From positions 103,130 to 167,129 of the forward strand of contig NZ_MUNS01000034.1 in the NCBI RefSeq assembly GCF_002002705.1: 64,000 nucleotides of DNA, read 5' to 3'. Positions 9,144-20,696 of the stretch are shown here, piece after piece. The notes beneath the pieces were generated by a model that did no database searches, was not told where the DNA came from, and saw nothing but the letters and a program-made list of their open reading frames with translations. This stretch comes from Polaromonas sp. C04 (GTDB lineage: Bacteria > Pseudomonadota > Gammaproteobacteria > Burkholderiales > Burkholderiaceae_C). Position 1 is the first letter of the stretch, and every line of letters starts with the position of its first letter. The position numbers and the translations under genes were made by a program.

Positions 9144-9680
9144 CTACGACTTGGCAAACACGTTGCCAAGGGCGAACACCGAATTAGGCGCATTCACGCG
9201 AATCGGCTTGACCACCGGCATGCTGGAGATCGCGCGCTTGACGGCTGGCTTGTCCTCGATCTGGACGCCTTTGGCGAGCTGGTCGTCCACCAGTTTTTGC
9301 AGCGTGACGGAATCCAGAAACTCTACCATGCGGGCATTCAGGGAAGCCCACAGTTCGTGCGTCATGCAGCGGCCGGCCTCGCCCAGGCAATTTTCCTTGC
9401 CGCCGCACTGCGTCGCGTCAATGGGCTCATCCACCGACACAATGATGTCCGCCACCGTGATGTCCCCGGCCTTGCGGCCCAGTGTGTAGCCGCCGCCGGG
9501 GCCACGGGTGGATTCCACCAGCTCATGGCGGCGCAGTTTGCCGAACAGCTGCTCGAGATAGGACAAGGAGATCTGCTGGCGCTGGCTGATGGCGGCCAAA
9601 GTGACGGGGCCATTGTTCTGGCGCAGGGCCAGATCGATCATGGCTGTGACCGCAAAACGGCCTTTGGTTGTGAGACGCAT
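9144..9680 (-). CDS. iscR: Fe-S cluster-sensing transcriptional regulator IscR
   Basis: 178 residues, Rrf2 family. An N-terminal winged helix starts MRLTTKGRFAVTAM. The cluster ligands Cys92, Cys98, Cys104 and His107 fall at the same positions as in E. coli IscR. Holo-IscR represses its own operon through type 1 sites, and such a site lies upstream at 9803-9827. ATG 9680 follows an AAGGAG ribosome-binding site. First gene of iscRSUA. Confidence 0.97.
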   Translation of the reverse strand: MRLTTKGRFAVTAMIDLALRQNNGPVTLAAISQRQQISLSYLEQLFGKLRRHELVESTRGPGGGYTLGRKAGDITVADIIVSVDEPIDATQCGGKENCLGEAGRCMTHELWASLNARMVEFLDSVTLQKLVDDQLAKGVQIEDKPAVKRAISSMPVVKPIRVNAPNSVFALGNVFAKS

Positions 9681-9802
9681 CGCAAGCTCCTTCTTTAGGG
9701 TTGATCGCTGTAAAATCACCACCGCCGCCTTGTGGGCTGCGGGGTCCCGTCCCCACCCCTACCAGCGCCGCACTTCTCGCGCGGCCGGGCCTTGCATACC
9801 GG

Positions 9803-9827
9803 GTTGTTGACTATTGAAGTCAAGTAT
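9803..9827 (-). promoter_or_regulatory. IscR type 1 binding site upstream of iscR
   Basis: Read leftward, the site ATACTTGACT-TCAA-TAGTCAACAAC fits the published type 1 consensus (ATASYYGACTRWWWYAGTCRRSTAT) at 21 of 25 positions. It contains a TTGACT that could serve as a -35 element, so bound IscR would block RNA polymerase. The spacing to iscR leaves an untranslated leader of about 120 bases. Confidence 0.82.
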
Positions 9828-9893
9828 ACCACAAAGCCCGATCAAAACACTCAAGTAATATAACTTGGCGGTCACAACTTGACCTGATACGTT

Positions 9894-12092
<2,199 letters not shown>

Positions 12093-12463
12093 GAATGTGC
12101 GGGTCAAAGTGAACGGGGGTGCGCCGCCACCTGAAGTGGCGGGGATGGCGACAGTTTATAGAACGTCAGGTCGGGCCGGATGGTGGATTTGCAATCCCTC
12201 AAGCGGTGCCGGCTCGGGCATTGGCGCCCACTGAAAACTACATTATTAATAGCAAACAGTGCATACCCAACAAGGGCTATAGCCTGATTTCATTGACAAG
12301 TCAGGCCGGGCATCGCGCCGGGGGCGGTTGCAGCGCGAAACAGCCGGGCCCTTGCCCGGCAATGTCGGGCAGGCGGTTAAAATTCAGCCTGACCGCCTCA
12401 GCCGCAGCGCCAGCCGGCGCGCCAGAGCACAGAAATTCCAACCCCCTGAACAGGACCCCTTCC
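12093..12463. promoter_or_regulatory. uvrB / aminotransferase divergent intergenic region
   Basis: About 370 bases without a credible gene. It holds one copy of the dispersed repeat (12238-12290) and a perfect seven-pair hairpin GCCGGGC-CCTT-GCCCGGC at 12343-12360. That hairpin has no T-run, so it is not a standard terminator; it would lie in the aminotransferase leader. No convincing SOS (LexA) box was seen next to uvrB. Confidence 0.5.
12238..12290 (+). repeat. Dispersed ~50 bp repeat, copy A
   Basis: Contains CTACATTATTAATAGCAAAC, then a GTGCATACCCAACAA spacer and a GGGCTATAGCC palindromic core. It closely matches the copy inside mcm (33819-33873) and the reverse complement of the copy at 13661-13709. 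Confidence 0.65.
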
Positions 12464-13660
12464 ATGTCATTGTTTACCGCCGTCGAAATGGCCCCCCGCG
12501 ACCCGATTCTGGGCCTCAACGAACAGTTCAACGCCGATCCCAACCCGGCCAAAGTCAACCTCGGCGTCGGCGTGTACTTCGACGACAACGGCAAGCTGCC
12601 CCTGCTGGCCTGCGTACGGGCCGCCGAGCACGCAATGATGGAAGCGCCCACGGCGCGCGGCTACCTGCCGATCGACGGTATCGCCGCCTACGACGCCGCC
12701 GTCAAGGGCCTGGTGTTCGGGGCCGACTCCGAACCCGTCAAGTCGGGCCGTGTGGCCACCGTGCAAGCCATTGGCGGCACCGGCGGCCTCAAGGTGGGCG
12801 CTGATTTTCTCAAGCACCTCAACCCCGATGCCAAGGTCCTGATCAGCGATCCGAGCTGGGAAAACCACCGCGCACTGTTCACCAACGCCGGCTTCCTGGT
12901 CGAGACCTATCCCTACTACGACGCCGCCCAACGCGGTGTGAACTTTGAAGGCATGCTGGCCGCCCTGAACGCCGCCGCCGCCGGCACCATCGTCGTGCTG
13001 CACGCCTGCTGCCATAACCCCACGGGTTACGACATCACCGCCGCGCAATGGGATCAGGTGGTGGCTGCCGTCAAGGCCAGGGGGCTGACCGCCTTCCTCG
13101 ACATGGCGTACCAGGGCTTTGGCCACGGCATCCGCGAGGACGGCGCGGCGATCGGCAAGTTCGTCGCGGCCGGCCTGTCGTTCTTTGTCTCCACCAGCTT
13201 CAGCAAGAGTTTCAGCCTGTATGGCGAGCGCGTCGGCGCGTTGTCCGTCCTGTGCGAGAACAAGGAAGAAGCCGACCGCGTGCTGTCCCAGCTCAAGATC
13301 GTGATCCGCACCAACTACAGCAACCCGCCGATCCACGGCGGCGCGGTGGTGGCTGCCGTGCTCGGCAACCCCGAGTTGCGCGCCCTGTGGGAGAAGGAGC
13401 TGGGCGAGATGCGCGTGCGCATCAAGCAGATGCGCACCCTGCTGGTCGAAAAACTCAAGGCCGCGGGCGTCAAGCAGGACATGAGCTTCATCACGTCCCA
13501 GATCGGCATGTTCAGCTATAGCGGCCTGACCAAAGACCAGATGGTGCGCCTGCGCAACGAGTTCGGCGTGTACGGCACCGACACCGGGCGCATGTGCGTG
13601 GCCGCGCTCAACAGCAAGAACATCGACTACGTCTGCGCCTCGATTGCCAAGGTCATTTAA
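12464..13660 (+). CDS. tyrB: Aromatic/aspartate amino acid aminotransferase (class I, PLP)
   Basis: 398 residues, the length of AspC/TyrB. It begins MSLFTAVEMAPRDPILGLNE, with VNLGVGVYFDD, HACCHNPTGYD, and the PLP lysine in STSFSKSFSLYGERVG. The enzyme exchanges amino groups between aromatic or acidic amino acids and 2-oxoglutarate. TyrB and AspC cannot be told apart safely from sequence alone. The start follows a weak AGGA. Transcribed alone and divergent from uvrB. Confidence 0.9.
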   Translation: MSLFTAVEMAPRDPILGLNEQFNADPNPAKVNLGVGVYFDDNGKLPLLACVRAAEHAMMEAPTARGYLPIDGIAAYDAAVKGLVFGADSEPVKSGRVATVQAIGGTGGLKVGADFLKHLNPDAKVLISDPSWENHRALFTNAGFLVETYPYYDAAQRGVNFEGMLAALNAAAAGTIVVLHACCHNPTGYDITAAQWDQVVAAVKARGLTAFLDMAYQGFGHGIREDGAAIGKFVAAGLSFFVSTSFSKSFSLYGERVGALSVLCENKEEADRVLSQLKIVIRTNYSNPPIHGGAVVAAVLGNPELRALWEKELGEMRVRIKQMRTLLVEKLKAAGVKQDMSFITSQIGMFSYSGLTKDQMVRLRNEFGVYGTDTGRMCVAALNSKNIDYVCASIAKVI

Positions 13661-13709
13661 GGCTGTAGCCCATACGGGCTATGCGCACCCAGCTATTCTT
13701 TCCATAGCA
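13661..13709 (-). repeat. Dispersed ~50 bp repeat, copy B
   Basis: Reverse-oriented copy directly after the aminotransferase stop: GGCTGTAGCCCATACGGGCT at one end and CTATTCTTTCCATAGC at the other. Both arms are partial palindromes. It could double as a weak bidirectional transcript end between the convergent genes. Confidence 0.62.
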
Positions 13710-13725
13710 AATAGAAGTTTCGCGG

Positions 13726-14580
13726 CTAGCCCCAAAGCACCGAGCGCATCGAGATCGAGGCCAACTGGAAGCTGGTGTTGAAAAAGCGCGGCGGCTCCTT
13801 TGCGTCCACCGCGCCAGCGGCATACAGCAGCGGCAGATAGTGCTCCCAGGTCGGGTGAGCCTGTTGCGCCAAGGCCCCCAGTTTCTGGAAATCCTGCAGT
13901 GCGCCCAGCCGGCCTTGCGCGATGTGCTCACCAGTGACGGCGTCGAACTCGAGCGCCCAGTCATACGTCTGGTTGCCGGCGCCCGACCAGCGCGCGGCGC
14001 GCAGGTTGTGCACGATGTTGCCGCTGCCCACGATCAGCACGCCGCGCTCGCGCAAGGTCTTGAGCTGCTGCGCGAGCGCGTAGTGCTCTTCGGGCGCGCG
14101 GCTGTAATCCATGCTGAGCTGGATCACCGGAATGTCTGCATCGGGAAACATGGGATGAAGCACCGACCAGGTCCCATGGTCCAGCCCCCACTCGCCCTTA
14201 TCCAGCCCCAGCGGTGCCGAGTGCCGCTGCCGGACCAATAGGCTGATCGCCTGCGCCGCCACCGAATCGCCGGGCGCGGGGTATTGCTGCTCGAAGAGTT
14301 CCTGCGGAAAACCGCCAAAGTCGTGAATGGTTTTGGGCTGCGCCATGCCGGTCAGCCACCAGCCCTCGGTGAGCCAGTGCGCGGAAATGCACAAAATCAA
14401 TTGGGGCCGCGGCAGTTTGGAGCCGAACTCGGCGCCCAGCTTCTGCCAGCTGCGCCGGTACTCGTTGTCTTCGATCGCATTCATCGGGCTGCCGTGGCCG
14501 ACAAACAGCACCGGCATCCGCTCCGATTTTTTGAGCGAGGGGATCTGGTCGAGTGGGAGGGCTTGTGCAATATTGGTCAT
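13726..14580 (-). CDS. DODA-type extradiol aromatic-ring-opening dioxygenase (YgiD family)
   Basis: 284 residues of the class III extradiol dioxygenase / 4,5-DOPA dioxygenase family. Candidate metal and catalytic histidines are in VGHGSPMNA, LCISAHWLTEG, WGLDHGTWSVL and GSGNIVHNLRAA. Members cleave catechol rings; many bacterial YgiD-type proteins have no known physiological substrate. ATG 14580 has an AGGA ribosome-binding site. It lies 20 bases after the LysR gene on the same strand, so the two probably form one transcript. Confidence 0.88.
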   Translation of the reverse strand: MTNIAQALPLDQIPSLKKSERMPVLFVGHGSPMNAIEDNEYRRSWQKLGAEFGSKLPRPQLILCISAHWLTEGWWLTGMAQPKTIHDFGGFPQELFEQQYPAPGDSVAAQAISLLVRQRHSAPLGLDKGEWGLDHGTWSVLHPMFPDADIPVIQLSMDYSRAPEEHYALAQQLKTLRERGVLIVGSGNIVHNLRAARWSGAGNQTYDWALEFDAVTGEHIAQGRLGALQDFQKLGALAQQAHPTWEHYLPLLYAAGAVDAKEPPRFFNTSFQLASISMRSVLWG

Positions 14581-14600
14581 ATGGGTTCCTGTCAACATCG

Positions 14601-15509
14601 TTACTTCTGGTCGGTCCACCAGGCTTCCCCAAATTGTCCCTGAAGCCAGGCCACAAAGCCGCTGACCTTGGCGGGAACCAGCCGCGGTGACGGATAGACG
14701 GCATGGATCTCCTGGGACGGCAACGCCCAGTCGCCCAGCAAGGGCCGCACGACGCCGCTGTTGACCGATTCGTACGCCACATACCAGGGCAGGGCCGCCA
14801 CACCCATGCCGCCGCGCGCCGCCGCGAGCAGCGCCGACAGGTTGTTCGAACGCAGCGGCCCCTTGACCGGCACGGGCAGCAGCTGGCCATCGGCACCGAT
14901 GAAGTGCCAGCGGGCATCGCCTTGCACCGTGCTGTAGATGAGCGCATCGTGCGCCGCCAGATCGGCCGGACTCAGCGGCGTGCCGCGCCGCTCCAGGTAG
15001 CCGGGCGCGGCCACCAGCACCCAGGGGTTGATGCCCAGGTAGCGGGCGCCCAGCGTGGAATCTGCCAGCCGGCCCATGCGGATGGCCACGTCGATGCCCT
15101 GCTCGACCAGATTCACATAGCGGTCCTCGAAATTCAGCTCGATCTGCAGCTTGGGGTTGAGCTGCATGAAGCGCATCACCAGCGGCACCAGCACGCGCCG
15201 GCCGAAGGCTACCGAGGTCGAGATGCGCAGGCCACCCTGCACCTGCGACTGCAGCAGGCTGGCGACGGTCTCGGCCTCCTCCACGTGATGCGCAATCAGC
15301 TTGCACTTTTCGTAATACAGCGCGCCGATCTCGGTCGGCGTCACGCCATGCGTCGAGCGATGCAGCAAGCGCGAGCCGAGCTGTTGCTCCAGCTGCGCCA
15401 CGAGTTTGGTGGCGGACGGCTGGCCCATGCCCATGTCGGCCGCGGCCTTGCTGAACGAGCCGAGGTCCACCACGCGAATAAAGAGCCGAACGGCCTGGAT
15501 GCGGTCCAT
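14601..15509 (-). CDS. LysR-family transcriptional regulator
   Basis: About 302 residues. An N-terminal winged helix-turn-helix ([23 protein letters not shown]) is followed by a LysR substrate-binding domain ([21 protein letters not shown] onward). ATG 15509 gives the typical [10 protein letters not shown] start; an upstream in-frame ATG at 15533 would add eight residues but sits almost on a putative operator. It is divergent from gcl and could regulate the glyoxylate genes, the dioxygenase downstream of itself, or both. Confidence 0.9.
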   Translation of the reverse strand: MDRIQAVRLFIRVVDLGSFSKAAADMGMGQPSATKLVAQLEQQLGSRLLHRSTHGVTPTEIGALYYEKCKLIAHHVEEAETVASLLQSQVQGGLRISTSVAFGRRVLVPLVMRFMQLNPKLQIELNFEDRYVNLVEQGIDVAIRMGRLADSTLGARYLGINPWVLVAAPGYLERRGTPLSPADLAAHDALIYSTVQGDARWHFIGADGQLLPVPVKGPLRSNNLSALLAAARGGMGVAALPWYVAYESVNSGVVRPLLGDWALPSQEIHAVYPSPRLVPAKVSGFVAWLQGQFGEAWWTDQK

Positions 15510-15544
15510 GGCTTGCAAGTGGACCACAGCCATCGGCGCCTGTC

Positions 15545-15559
15545 ATTCCAATTTTGAAT
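15545..15559. promoter_or_regulatory. Candidate LysR-type operator between lysR and gcl
   Basis: ATTC-N7-GAAT, a 15-base interrupted palindrome that includes the LysR T-N11-A pattern. It lies in the divergent lysR/gcl gap, where such sites normally are. Inference from sequence symmetry and position only. Confidence 0.5.
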
Positions 15560-15646
15560 AACCGTAATGCGCGGGGGCGTCTTGCCGGCAGGAGCCGATG
15601 CCGCAACACTGCCCGTCAACGTTTACACACTCTCAAGGAGACTTCG

Positions 15647-17446
15647 ATGGCAAAGATGAAGGCCGCCATGGCCGCGGTGCTGGTGATGGAAAAGGAAGGC
15701 GTCACGCAGGCTTTTGGTGTGCCCGGCGCGGCGATCAATCCGCTGTACGCCCAACTGGCCGAGCGCCAGACCATTGGCCACGTGCTCGCCCGCCACGTCG
15801 AGGGTGCCTCGCACATGGCCGAGGGCTACACCCGCGCCAAGGCGGGGAATATCGGCGTGTGCCTGGGCACCTCCGGGCCAGCCGGGACGGACATGATCAC
15901 GGGCCTGTACTCCGCCCAGGCCGATTCGATCCCCATCCTGTGCGTCACCGGCCAGGCGCCGCGCGCGCGAATGCACAAGGAGGATTTCCAGGCGGTGGAC
16001 ATCGCCAGCATCGCCAAGCCCGTTACCAAGTGGGCCACCACCGTGATGGAGCCGGCCCAGGTACCGCGCGCCTTCCAGCAGGCGTTTCACCTGATGCGCT
16101 CGGGCCGTCCGGGGCCGGTGCTGATCGATCTGCCGTTCGACGTGCAGATGGCCGAGATCGAGTTCGACATCGAGACCTACGAGCCGCTGCCGGTCTACAA
16201 GCCCCGCGCGAGCCGCAAGCAGATCGAAAAGGCGCTCGAGATGCTGAACCAGGCCGACAAGCCGCTGATCGTCGCAGGCGGCGGCATCATCAACGCGGAC
16301 GCCGCCGATCTGCTGACCCAGTTCGCCGAAATTGCCGGCATTCCGGTCATCCCGACGCTGATGGGCTGGGGCACGATCCCCGACGACCACCCCTTGATGG
16401 CGGGCATGTGCGGGCTGCAGACCTCGCAGCGCTATGGCAACGCCAACATGCTGGCAGCAGACTTCGTGCTGGGCATCGGCAACCGCTGGGCGAATCGCCA
16501 CACGGGCTCGCCCGAGGTGTATTGCAAGGGCCGCAAGTTTGTCCACGTGGACATCGAACCGACCCAGATCGGGCGCGTGTTCGCGCCCGACTACGGCATC
16601 GTGTCGGATGCCAGGGCGGCGCTGGCGCTGTTCGTCGGGGTGGCCCGGGAATGGAAGGCAGCCGGCAAGCTGCGCAACTGGTCCGGTTGGGCGGGCGAAT
16701 GCCAGGCCCGCAAGTCGTCCCTCGAGTACCTGCGCAAGACCAACTTCGACACCGTGCCGATGAAGCCGCAGCGCGTCTACCAGTGCATGAACAATGCCTT
16801 CGGTAAAGACGTGACCTACGTCTCCACCATCGGCCTGTCGCAGATCGCCGGTGCGCAGTTCCTGCATGTGTACAAGCCGCGCCACTGGATCAACTGCGGC
16901 CAGGCGGGTCCGCTGGGCTGGACGATTCCCGCAGCGCTCGGCGTGCGCGCCGCCGACCCCTCGCGCAAGATCGTGGCGCTGTCGGGCGACTACGACTTCC
17001 AGTTCATGCTCGAGGAGCTGGCCGCGGGCGCGCAGTTCAAGCTGCCGTACATTCACGTCGTCGTCAACAACAGCTACCTCGGCCTGATCCGGCAGAGTCA
17101 GCGCGGTTTCAATATGGACTACTGCGTGCAGTTGGGTTTTGAAAATATCAATGCCGGCCGCGACGAGGTTGCGGCGCAGGGCTATGGCGTCGATCATGTC
17201 AAGGTGGTCGAAGGCCTGGGCTGCAAGGCGATCCGCGTGCACCGGCAGGAAGAGATCGCGCCGGCCATCCAGCAGGCCGAAGCGTGGATGGCGCAGTATC
17301 AGGTACCGGTGGTGATCGAGGTCATCCTGGAGCGTGTCACCAACATCGCCATGGGCACCGAGATCGATAACGTGGTGGAATTCGAGGAGCTGGCCACGGG
17401 CAAGGCCGACGTGCCCACCGCCACCGCCGTATCCATGCTCGACTAA
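15647..17446 (+). CDS. gcl: Glyoxylate carboligase (tartronate-semialdehyde synthase)
   Basis: 599 residues, thiamine diphosphate enzyme joining two glyoxylates to tartronate semialdehyde plus CO2. The usual catalytic Glu of ThDP enzymes is replaced by Val51 ([10 protein letters not shown]), the hallmark of Gcl and at the same number as in E. coli. The ThDP-binding segment is [14 protein letters not shown]... with [17 protein letters not shown] precedes ATG 15647. First gene of gcl-hyi-glxR-glycerate kinase; gap to hyi is 11 bases. Confidence 0.97.
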   Translation: MAKMKAAMAAVLVMEKEGVTQAFGVPGAAINPLYAQLAERQTIGHVLARHVEGASHMAEGYTRAKAGNIGVCLGTSGPAGTDMITGLYSAQADSIPILCVTGQAPRARMHKEDFQAVDIASIAKPVTKWATTVMEPAQVPRAFQQAFHLMRSGRPGPVLIDLPFDVQMAEIEFDIETYEPLPVYKPRASRKQIEKALEMLNQADKPLIVAGGGIINADAADLLTQFAEIAGIPVIPTLMGWGTIPDDHPLMAGMCGLQTSQRYGNANMLAADFVLGIGNRWANRHTGSPEVYCKGRKFVHVDIEPTQIGRVFAPDYGIVSDARAALALFVGVAREWKAAGKLRNWSGWAGECQARKSSLEYLRKTNFDTVPMKPQRVYQCMNNAFGKDVTYVSTIGLSQIAGAQFLHVYKPRHWINCGQAGPLGWTIPAALGVRAADPSRKIVALSGDYDFQFMLEELAAGAQFKLPYIHVVVNNSYLGLIRQSQRGFNMDYCVQLGFENINAGRDEVAAQGYGVDHVKVVEGLGCKAIRVHRQEEIAPAIQQAEAWMAQYQVPVVIEVILERVTNIAMGTEIDNVVEFEELATGKADVPTATAVSMLD

Positions 17447-17457
17447 GGGGGACTGAA

Positions 17458-18237
17458 ATGCCAAAACTTGCCGCCAACCTCACGATGCTGTTCACCGAGG
17501 TTCCGTTTCTCGACCGCTTCGAGCGCGCCGCCAAAGCCGGCTTCACGGCCGTGGAGTTCCTGTTTCCGTATGCCTACAGCGCGGGCGACATCAAGCAGCG
17601 GCTTGACGCCCACGGCTTGACGCTGGTGCTGCACAACCTGCCCGCTGGCGATTGGGACGCGGGCGAGCGCGGCATCGCCTGCCACCCTGACCGTGTGGCG
17701 GAGTTCCGCGATGGTGTGGCAACGGCCATCAGCTACGCCAAAACGCTGGGCGTGGGCCAGCTCAACTGCCTGGCGGGCAAGGCGCCGGAAGGCGTCCCCG
17801 ACAAGATGCTGCGCGAGACGTTGATTGAGAACCTGCGCTATGCCGCCGCGCAATTGAAGAAGGCCGGACTCAGGCTGCTGATCGAGCCGATCAATACCTT
17901 CGACATCCCGGGCTTCTACCTCAACCGAACGACGCAGGCCGTCTCCATCCTGGTCGAGGTCGGTGCCGACAATGCCTTCGTTCAGTACGACATCTACCAC
18001 GCCCAGCGCATGGAAGGCGAGCTGGCGTCGACCATGCAAAAGTACCTGCCGCGCATCGGCCACATCCAGCTGGCCGACAATCCGGGCCGCAACGAGCCGG
18101 GCACTGGCGAAATCAACTACGCGTTCCTGTTCGTGCACCTCGATCGCATCGGCTATACCGGCTGGATCGGTTGTGAATACAAGCCCGCCACCACCACCGA
18201 GGCTGGCCTGGGCTGGCGCCAGCAACTCCTGAAATAA
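17458..18237 (+). CDS. hyi: Hydroxypyruvate isomerase
   Basis: 259 residues, TIM-barrel sugar-phosphate isomerase fold. Landmarks are ANLTMLFTEVPFLDRFE at the N-terminus, LIEPINTFDIPGFYL with a metal-binding Glu, QYDIYHAQRMEGEL and GWIGCEYKPA. It interconverts hydroxypyruvate and tartronate semialdehyde. Starts 11 bases after gcl and is followed after 26 bases by glxR, as in E. coli-type glyoxylate operons. Confidence 0.95.
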   Translation: MPKLAANLTMLFTEVPFLDRFERAAKAGFTAVEFLFPYAYSAGDIKQRLDAHGLTLVLHNLPAGDWDAGERGIACHPDRVAEFRDGVATAISYAKTLGVGQLNCLAGKAPEGVPDKMLRETLIENLRYAAAQLKKAGLRLLIEPINTFDIPGFYLNRTTQAVSILVEVGADNAFVQYDIYHAQRMEGELASTMQKYLPRIGHIQLADNPGRNEPGTGEINYAFLFVHLDRIGYTGWIGCEYKPATTTEAGLGWRQQLLK

Positions 18238-18263
18238 ACTCCCCTCCAACAACGACCCACATC

Positions 18264-19169
18264 ATGACTTCACAACCTCTCAAGATCGGCTTCATCGGCC
18301 TGGGCATCATGGGCACCCCGATGGCCGGCCACCTGCTCAAGGCGGGCCACCAACTGTTCGTCTACACACGCGGCAAGACGCCCGAGGCGATCGCCACCAG
18401 CAGCGCAACACAGTGCACCCACGCCCGCGGCGTGGCCGAGCGCGCCGACATCATCATCACGATGGTGCCCGACACACCCGATGTCGAAGCCGTGCTGTTT
18501 GGCGAGAACGGCGTTGCCGCGGGATTGAGCCAGGGCAAGGTGGTGGTGGACATGAGCTCGATCTCGCCGGTCGAGACGAAGGAATTCGCGAAGAAGATCC
18601 TGGCCCTGGGCTGCGACTACCTCGACGCGCCGGTCAGCGGCGGCGATGTCGGCGCGAAGAATGCGACCCTGTCCATCATGGTCGGCGGCGAACAGGCCGT
18701 GTTCGATCGCGTCAAACCCGTGTTCGAACTCATGGGCAAGAACATCACGCTGGTGGGTGGCATCGGCGACGGCCAGACCTGCAAGGTCGCGAACCAGATC
18801 GTCGTGGCCCTGACCATCAACGCGGTCGCCGAGGGGCTGCTGTTCGCGGCGCGCGCCGGCGCCGATGCCGGCAAGGTACGCCAGGCGCTGATGGGCGGCT
18901 TGGCCACCTCGCGCATCCTGGACATCCTGGGCGATCGCATGATCAAGCGCAGCGTCGATCCGGGCTTTCGCATCGCGCTGCACCAGAAGGACCTGAACCT
19001 GGCGCTGGGCGCGGCCAAATCGCTGGGCCTGGCGCTGCCCGCCACCTCGAATGCCCAGCAGCTGTTCAGCGCCTGTGTCTCGCATGGCGGGGCCGCCTGG
19101 GACCATTCGGGTATGGTGCGGGCACTGGAAAAGTTGTCGAACTTTGAAATCGGCCAGAAGGCCCCCTGA
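18264..19169 (+). CDS. glxR: 2-hydroxy-3-oxopropionate (tartronate semialdehyde) reductase
   Basis: 301 residues, beta-hydroxyacid dehydrogenase family. N-terminal NAD(P)-binding FIGLGIMGTPMAGHLLKAGH, substrate motif DAPVSGGDVGAKNATL, catalytic Lys in QTCKVANQI, and HQKDLNLALGAAKSLG near the end. It reduces tartronate semialdehyde to D-glycerate. Third gene of the operon; the glycerate kinase gene follows after 36 bases. Confidence 0.95.
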   Translation: MTSQPLKIGFIGLGIMGTPMAGHLLKAGHQLFVYTRGKTPEAIATSSATQCTHARGVAERADIIITMVPDTPDVEAVLFGENGVAAGLSQGKVVVDMSSISPVETKEFAKKILALGCDYLDAPVSGGDVGAKNATLSIMVGGEQAVFDRVKPVFELMGKNITLVGGIGDGQTCKVANQIVVALTINAVAEGLLFAARAGADAGKVRQALMGGLATSRILDILGDRMIKRSVDPGFRIALHQKDLNLALGAAKSLGLALPATSNAQQLFSACVSHGGAAWDHSGMVRALEKLSNFEIGQKAP

Positions 19170-19205
19170 AGCGCATACGCGAGACCCTCCCCGAGACACC
19201 CGACC

Positions 19206-20495
19206 ATGCCCCAAGAAACTCCGCAGGCCCTGCTGCGGCGCCTGTTCGACGCCGCCATCGCCAGCGCCCAGCCGGCGCTGTGCATCCCGCCGCATATGCC
19301 GTCACCGAAGGAGCTTGGAACGGGCCGCCTGATCGTGATTGGCGCGGGCAAGGCCTCGGCCGCGATGGCACGCGCCGTTGAAGACCATTGGCCGGGGCCC
19401 CTGTCGGGGCTGGTGGTCACCCGCTACGGCTACGCGGTGCCGTGCGAGCGCATCGAGATCGTTGAAGCGGCGCATCCTGTGCCCGACGCCGCCGGCCTGG
19501 CCGCCGCCGAACGCCTGCTCGAACTCGTGCAGGGCTTGCGCCCGGATGACCTCGTGCTGTGCCTGATCTCGGGCGGCGGCTCGTCGCTGCTGCCGCTGCC
19601 GGCGGCAGGTCTGACGCTGGAGCACAAGCAGGACGTAAACCGCGCCCTGCTGAAGTCGGGCGCCACCATCAGCGAGATGAACTGCGTGCGGCGCCACCTC
19701 TCGGGCATCAAGGGCGGGCGCCTTGCCGCAGCCTGTCATCCGGCGCGGGTGCTCACCCTGTTGATTTCCGACGTGCCGGGCGATGATCCGATCGACATCG
19801 CCTCCGGCCCCACGGTCGCCGATCCGACGACCTGCGAAGACGCACTCGCCATCATCCGGCGCTACGGCATCGAGGTGCCGGCGGCGGTGCAGGGCGTGCT
19901 GGAAAGCGGCCGTGGCGAGTCCATCAAGCCTGGCGACCCGCGGCTGGCGCGCGCCGCCATTCGCATGATCGCCACGCCGCAAATGGCGCTGGAGGCCGCC
20001 GCCAGCGTGGCGCAGCAAGCCGGTTACACCCCGTACATCCTCGGTGACGCACTCGAAGGCGAGGCGCGCGACGTCGGCAAGGTGCTGGCGGGCATCGCGC
20101 TGCAGGTGGCCGCACGCGGCCAGCCGGTGCCACCGCCCTGCGTGCTGCTCTCGGGCGGCGAGACGACCGTCACCGTGCGCGGCAGCGGGCGCGGCGGGCG
20201 CAACGTGGAATGCCTGCTCTCCATCGGCATCGCACTCAACGGCCACCCGCGCATCCATGGGCTGGCGGGCGATACCGACGGCGTGGATGGCCAGGAGGAG
20301 ATTGCCGGCGCCTGTCTCGCACCCGACTCGCTGGCGCGTGCCTGGGCGCGGGGCATCAGGCCCAGAGACGCCTTGGCGAACAATGACGGTCATGGCTTTT
20401 TCGGGGCGCTGGGGGATTCGGTGATCACCGGGCCGACGCTGACCAATGTGAACGACTTTCGCGCCCTTCTCATCGAAGCACCTGCCGAAACCTGA
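19206..20495 (+). CDS. ttuD: Glycerate 2-kinase (MOFRL/TtuD family)
   Basis: 429 residues of the GCKIII/TtuD type: an N-terminal DUF4147 domain (RLIVIGAGKASAAMARAVE, CLISGGGSSLLPLP) and a C-terminal MOFRL domain (LSGGETTVTVRGSGRGGRN, LAGDTDGVDG). Such proteins were first called hydroxypyruvate reductase but mostly phosphorylate D-glycerate to 2-phosphoglycerate. Position after glxR completes the route from glyoxylate to glycolysis. Function is well supported by context. Confidence 0.92.
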   Translation: MPQETPQALLRRLFDAAIASAQPALCIPPHMPSPKELGTGRLIVIGAGKASAAMARAVEDHWPGPLSGLVVTRYGYAVPCERIEIVEAAHPVPDAAGLAAAERLLELVQGLRPDDLVLCLISGGGSSLLPLPAAGLTLEHKQDVNRALLKSGATISEMNCVRRHLSGIKGGRLAAACHPARVLTLLISDVPGDDPIDIASGPTVADPTTCEDALAIIRRYGIEVPAAVQGVLESGRGESIKPGDPRLARAAIRMIATPQMALEAAASVAQQAGYTPYILGDALEGEARDVGKVLAGIALQVAARGQPVPPPCVLLSGGETTVTVRGSGRGGRNVECLLSIGIALNGHPRIHGLAGDTDGVDGQEEIAGACLAPDSLARAWARGIRPRDALANNDGHGFFGALGDSVITGPTLTNVNDFRALLIEAPAET

Positions 20496-20665
20496 GGCCC
20501 CCGCAGAGCCAGAAACGCCAAAGTCGTCGCCAGGCTTTGGCCCTGCGCGGCCTGCCGGGCCGCACCGTTGCGTTCATGCCATTTTCCCTGCCAATTCTCC
20601 ACAAAATCGGCAACGTCGGGTGGAAATTGGGGGTTGCTCTCCACGACAGCTTGTCGGACAACTGG

Positions 20666-20680
20666 TATATTGCGTTGCAA
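20666..20680 (+). promoter_or_regulatory. Candidate -10 element and TTGC-N3-GCAA operator upstream of phaZ
   Basis: A TATATT (20666-20671) overlaps the 11-base interrupted palindrome TTGCGTTGCAA (20670-20680), 16 bases before the depolymerase ATG. The TGC-N3-GCA core resembles sites bound by PhaR, the PHB-responsive repressor. No convincing -35 was found. Speculative. Confidence 0.4.
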
Positions 20681-20696
20681 CATATAACGAAAGTAG

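Noticed and set aside
12343..12360. GC hairpin as a terminator for uvrB or a riboswitch
   Set aside because: No T-run on either strand and wrong side of uvrB; no larger conserved fold was seen.
15623..17464. 613-codon minus-strand frame opposite gcl
   Set aside because: Antisense shadow of a gene with clear ThDP motifs.
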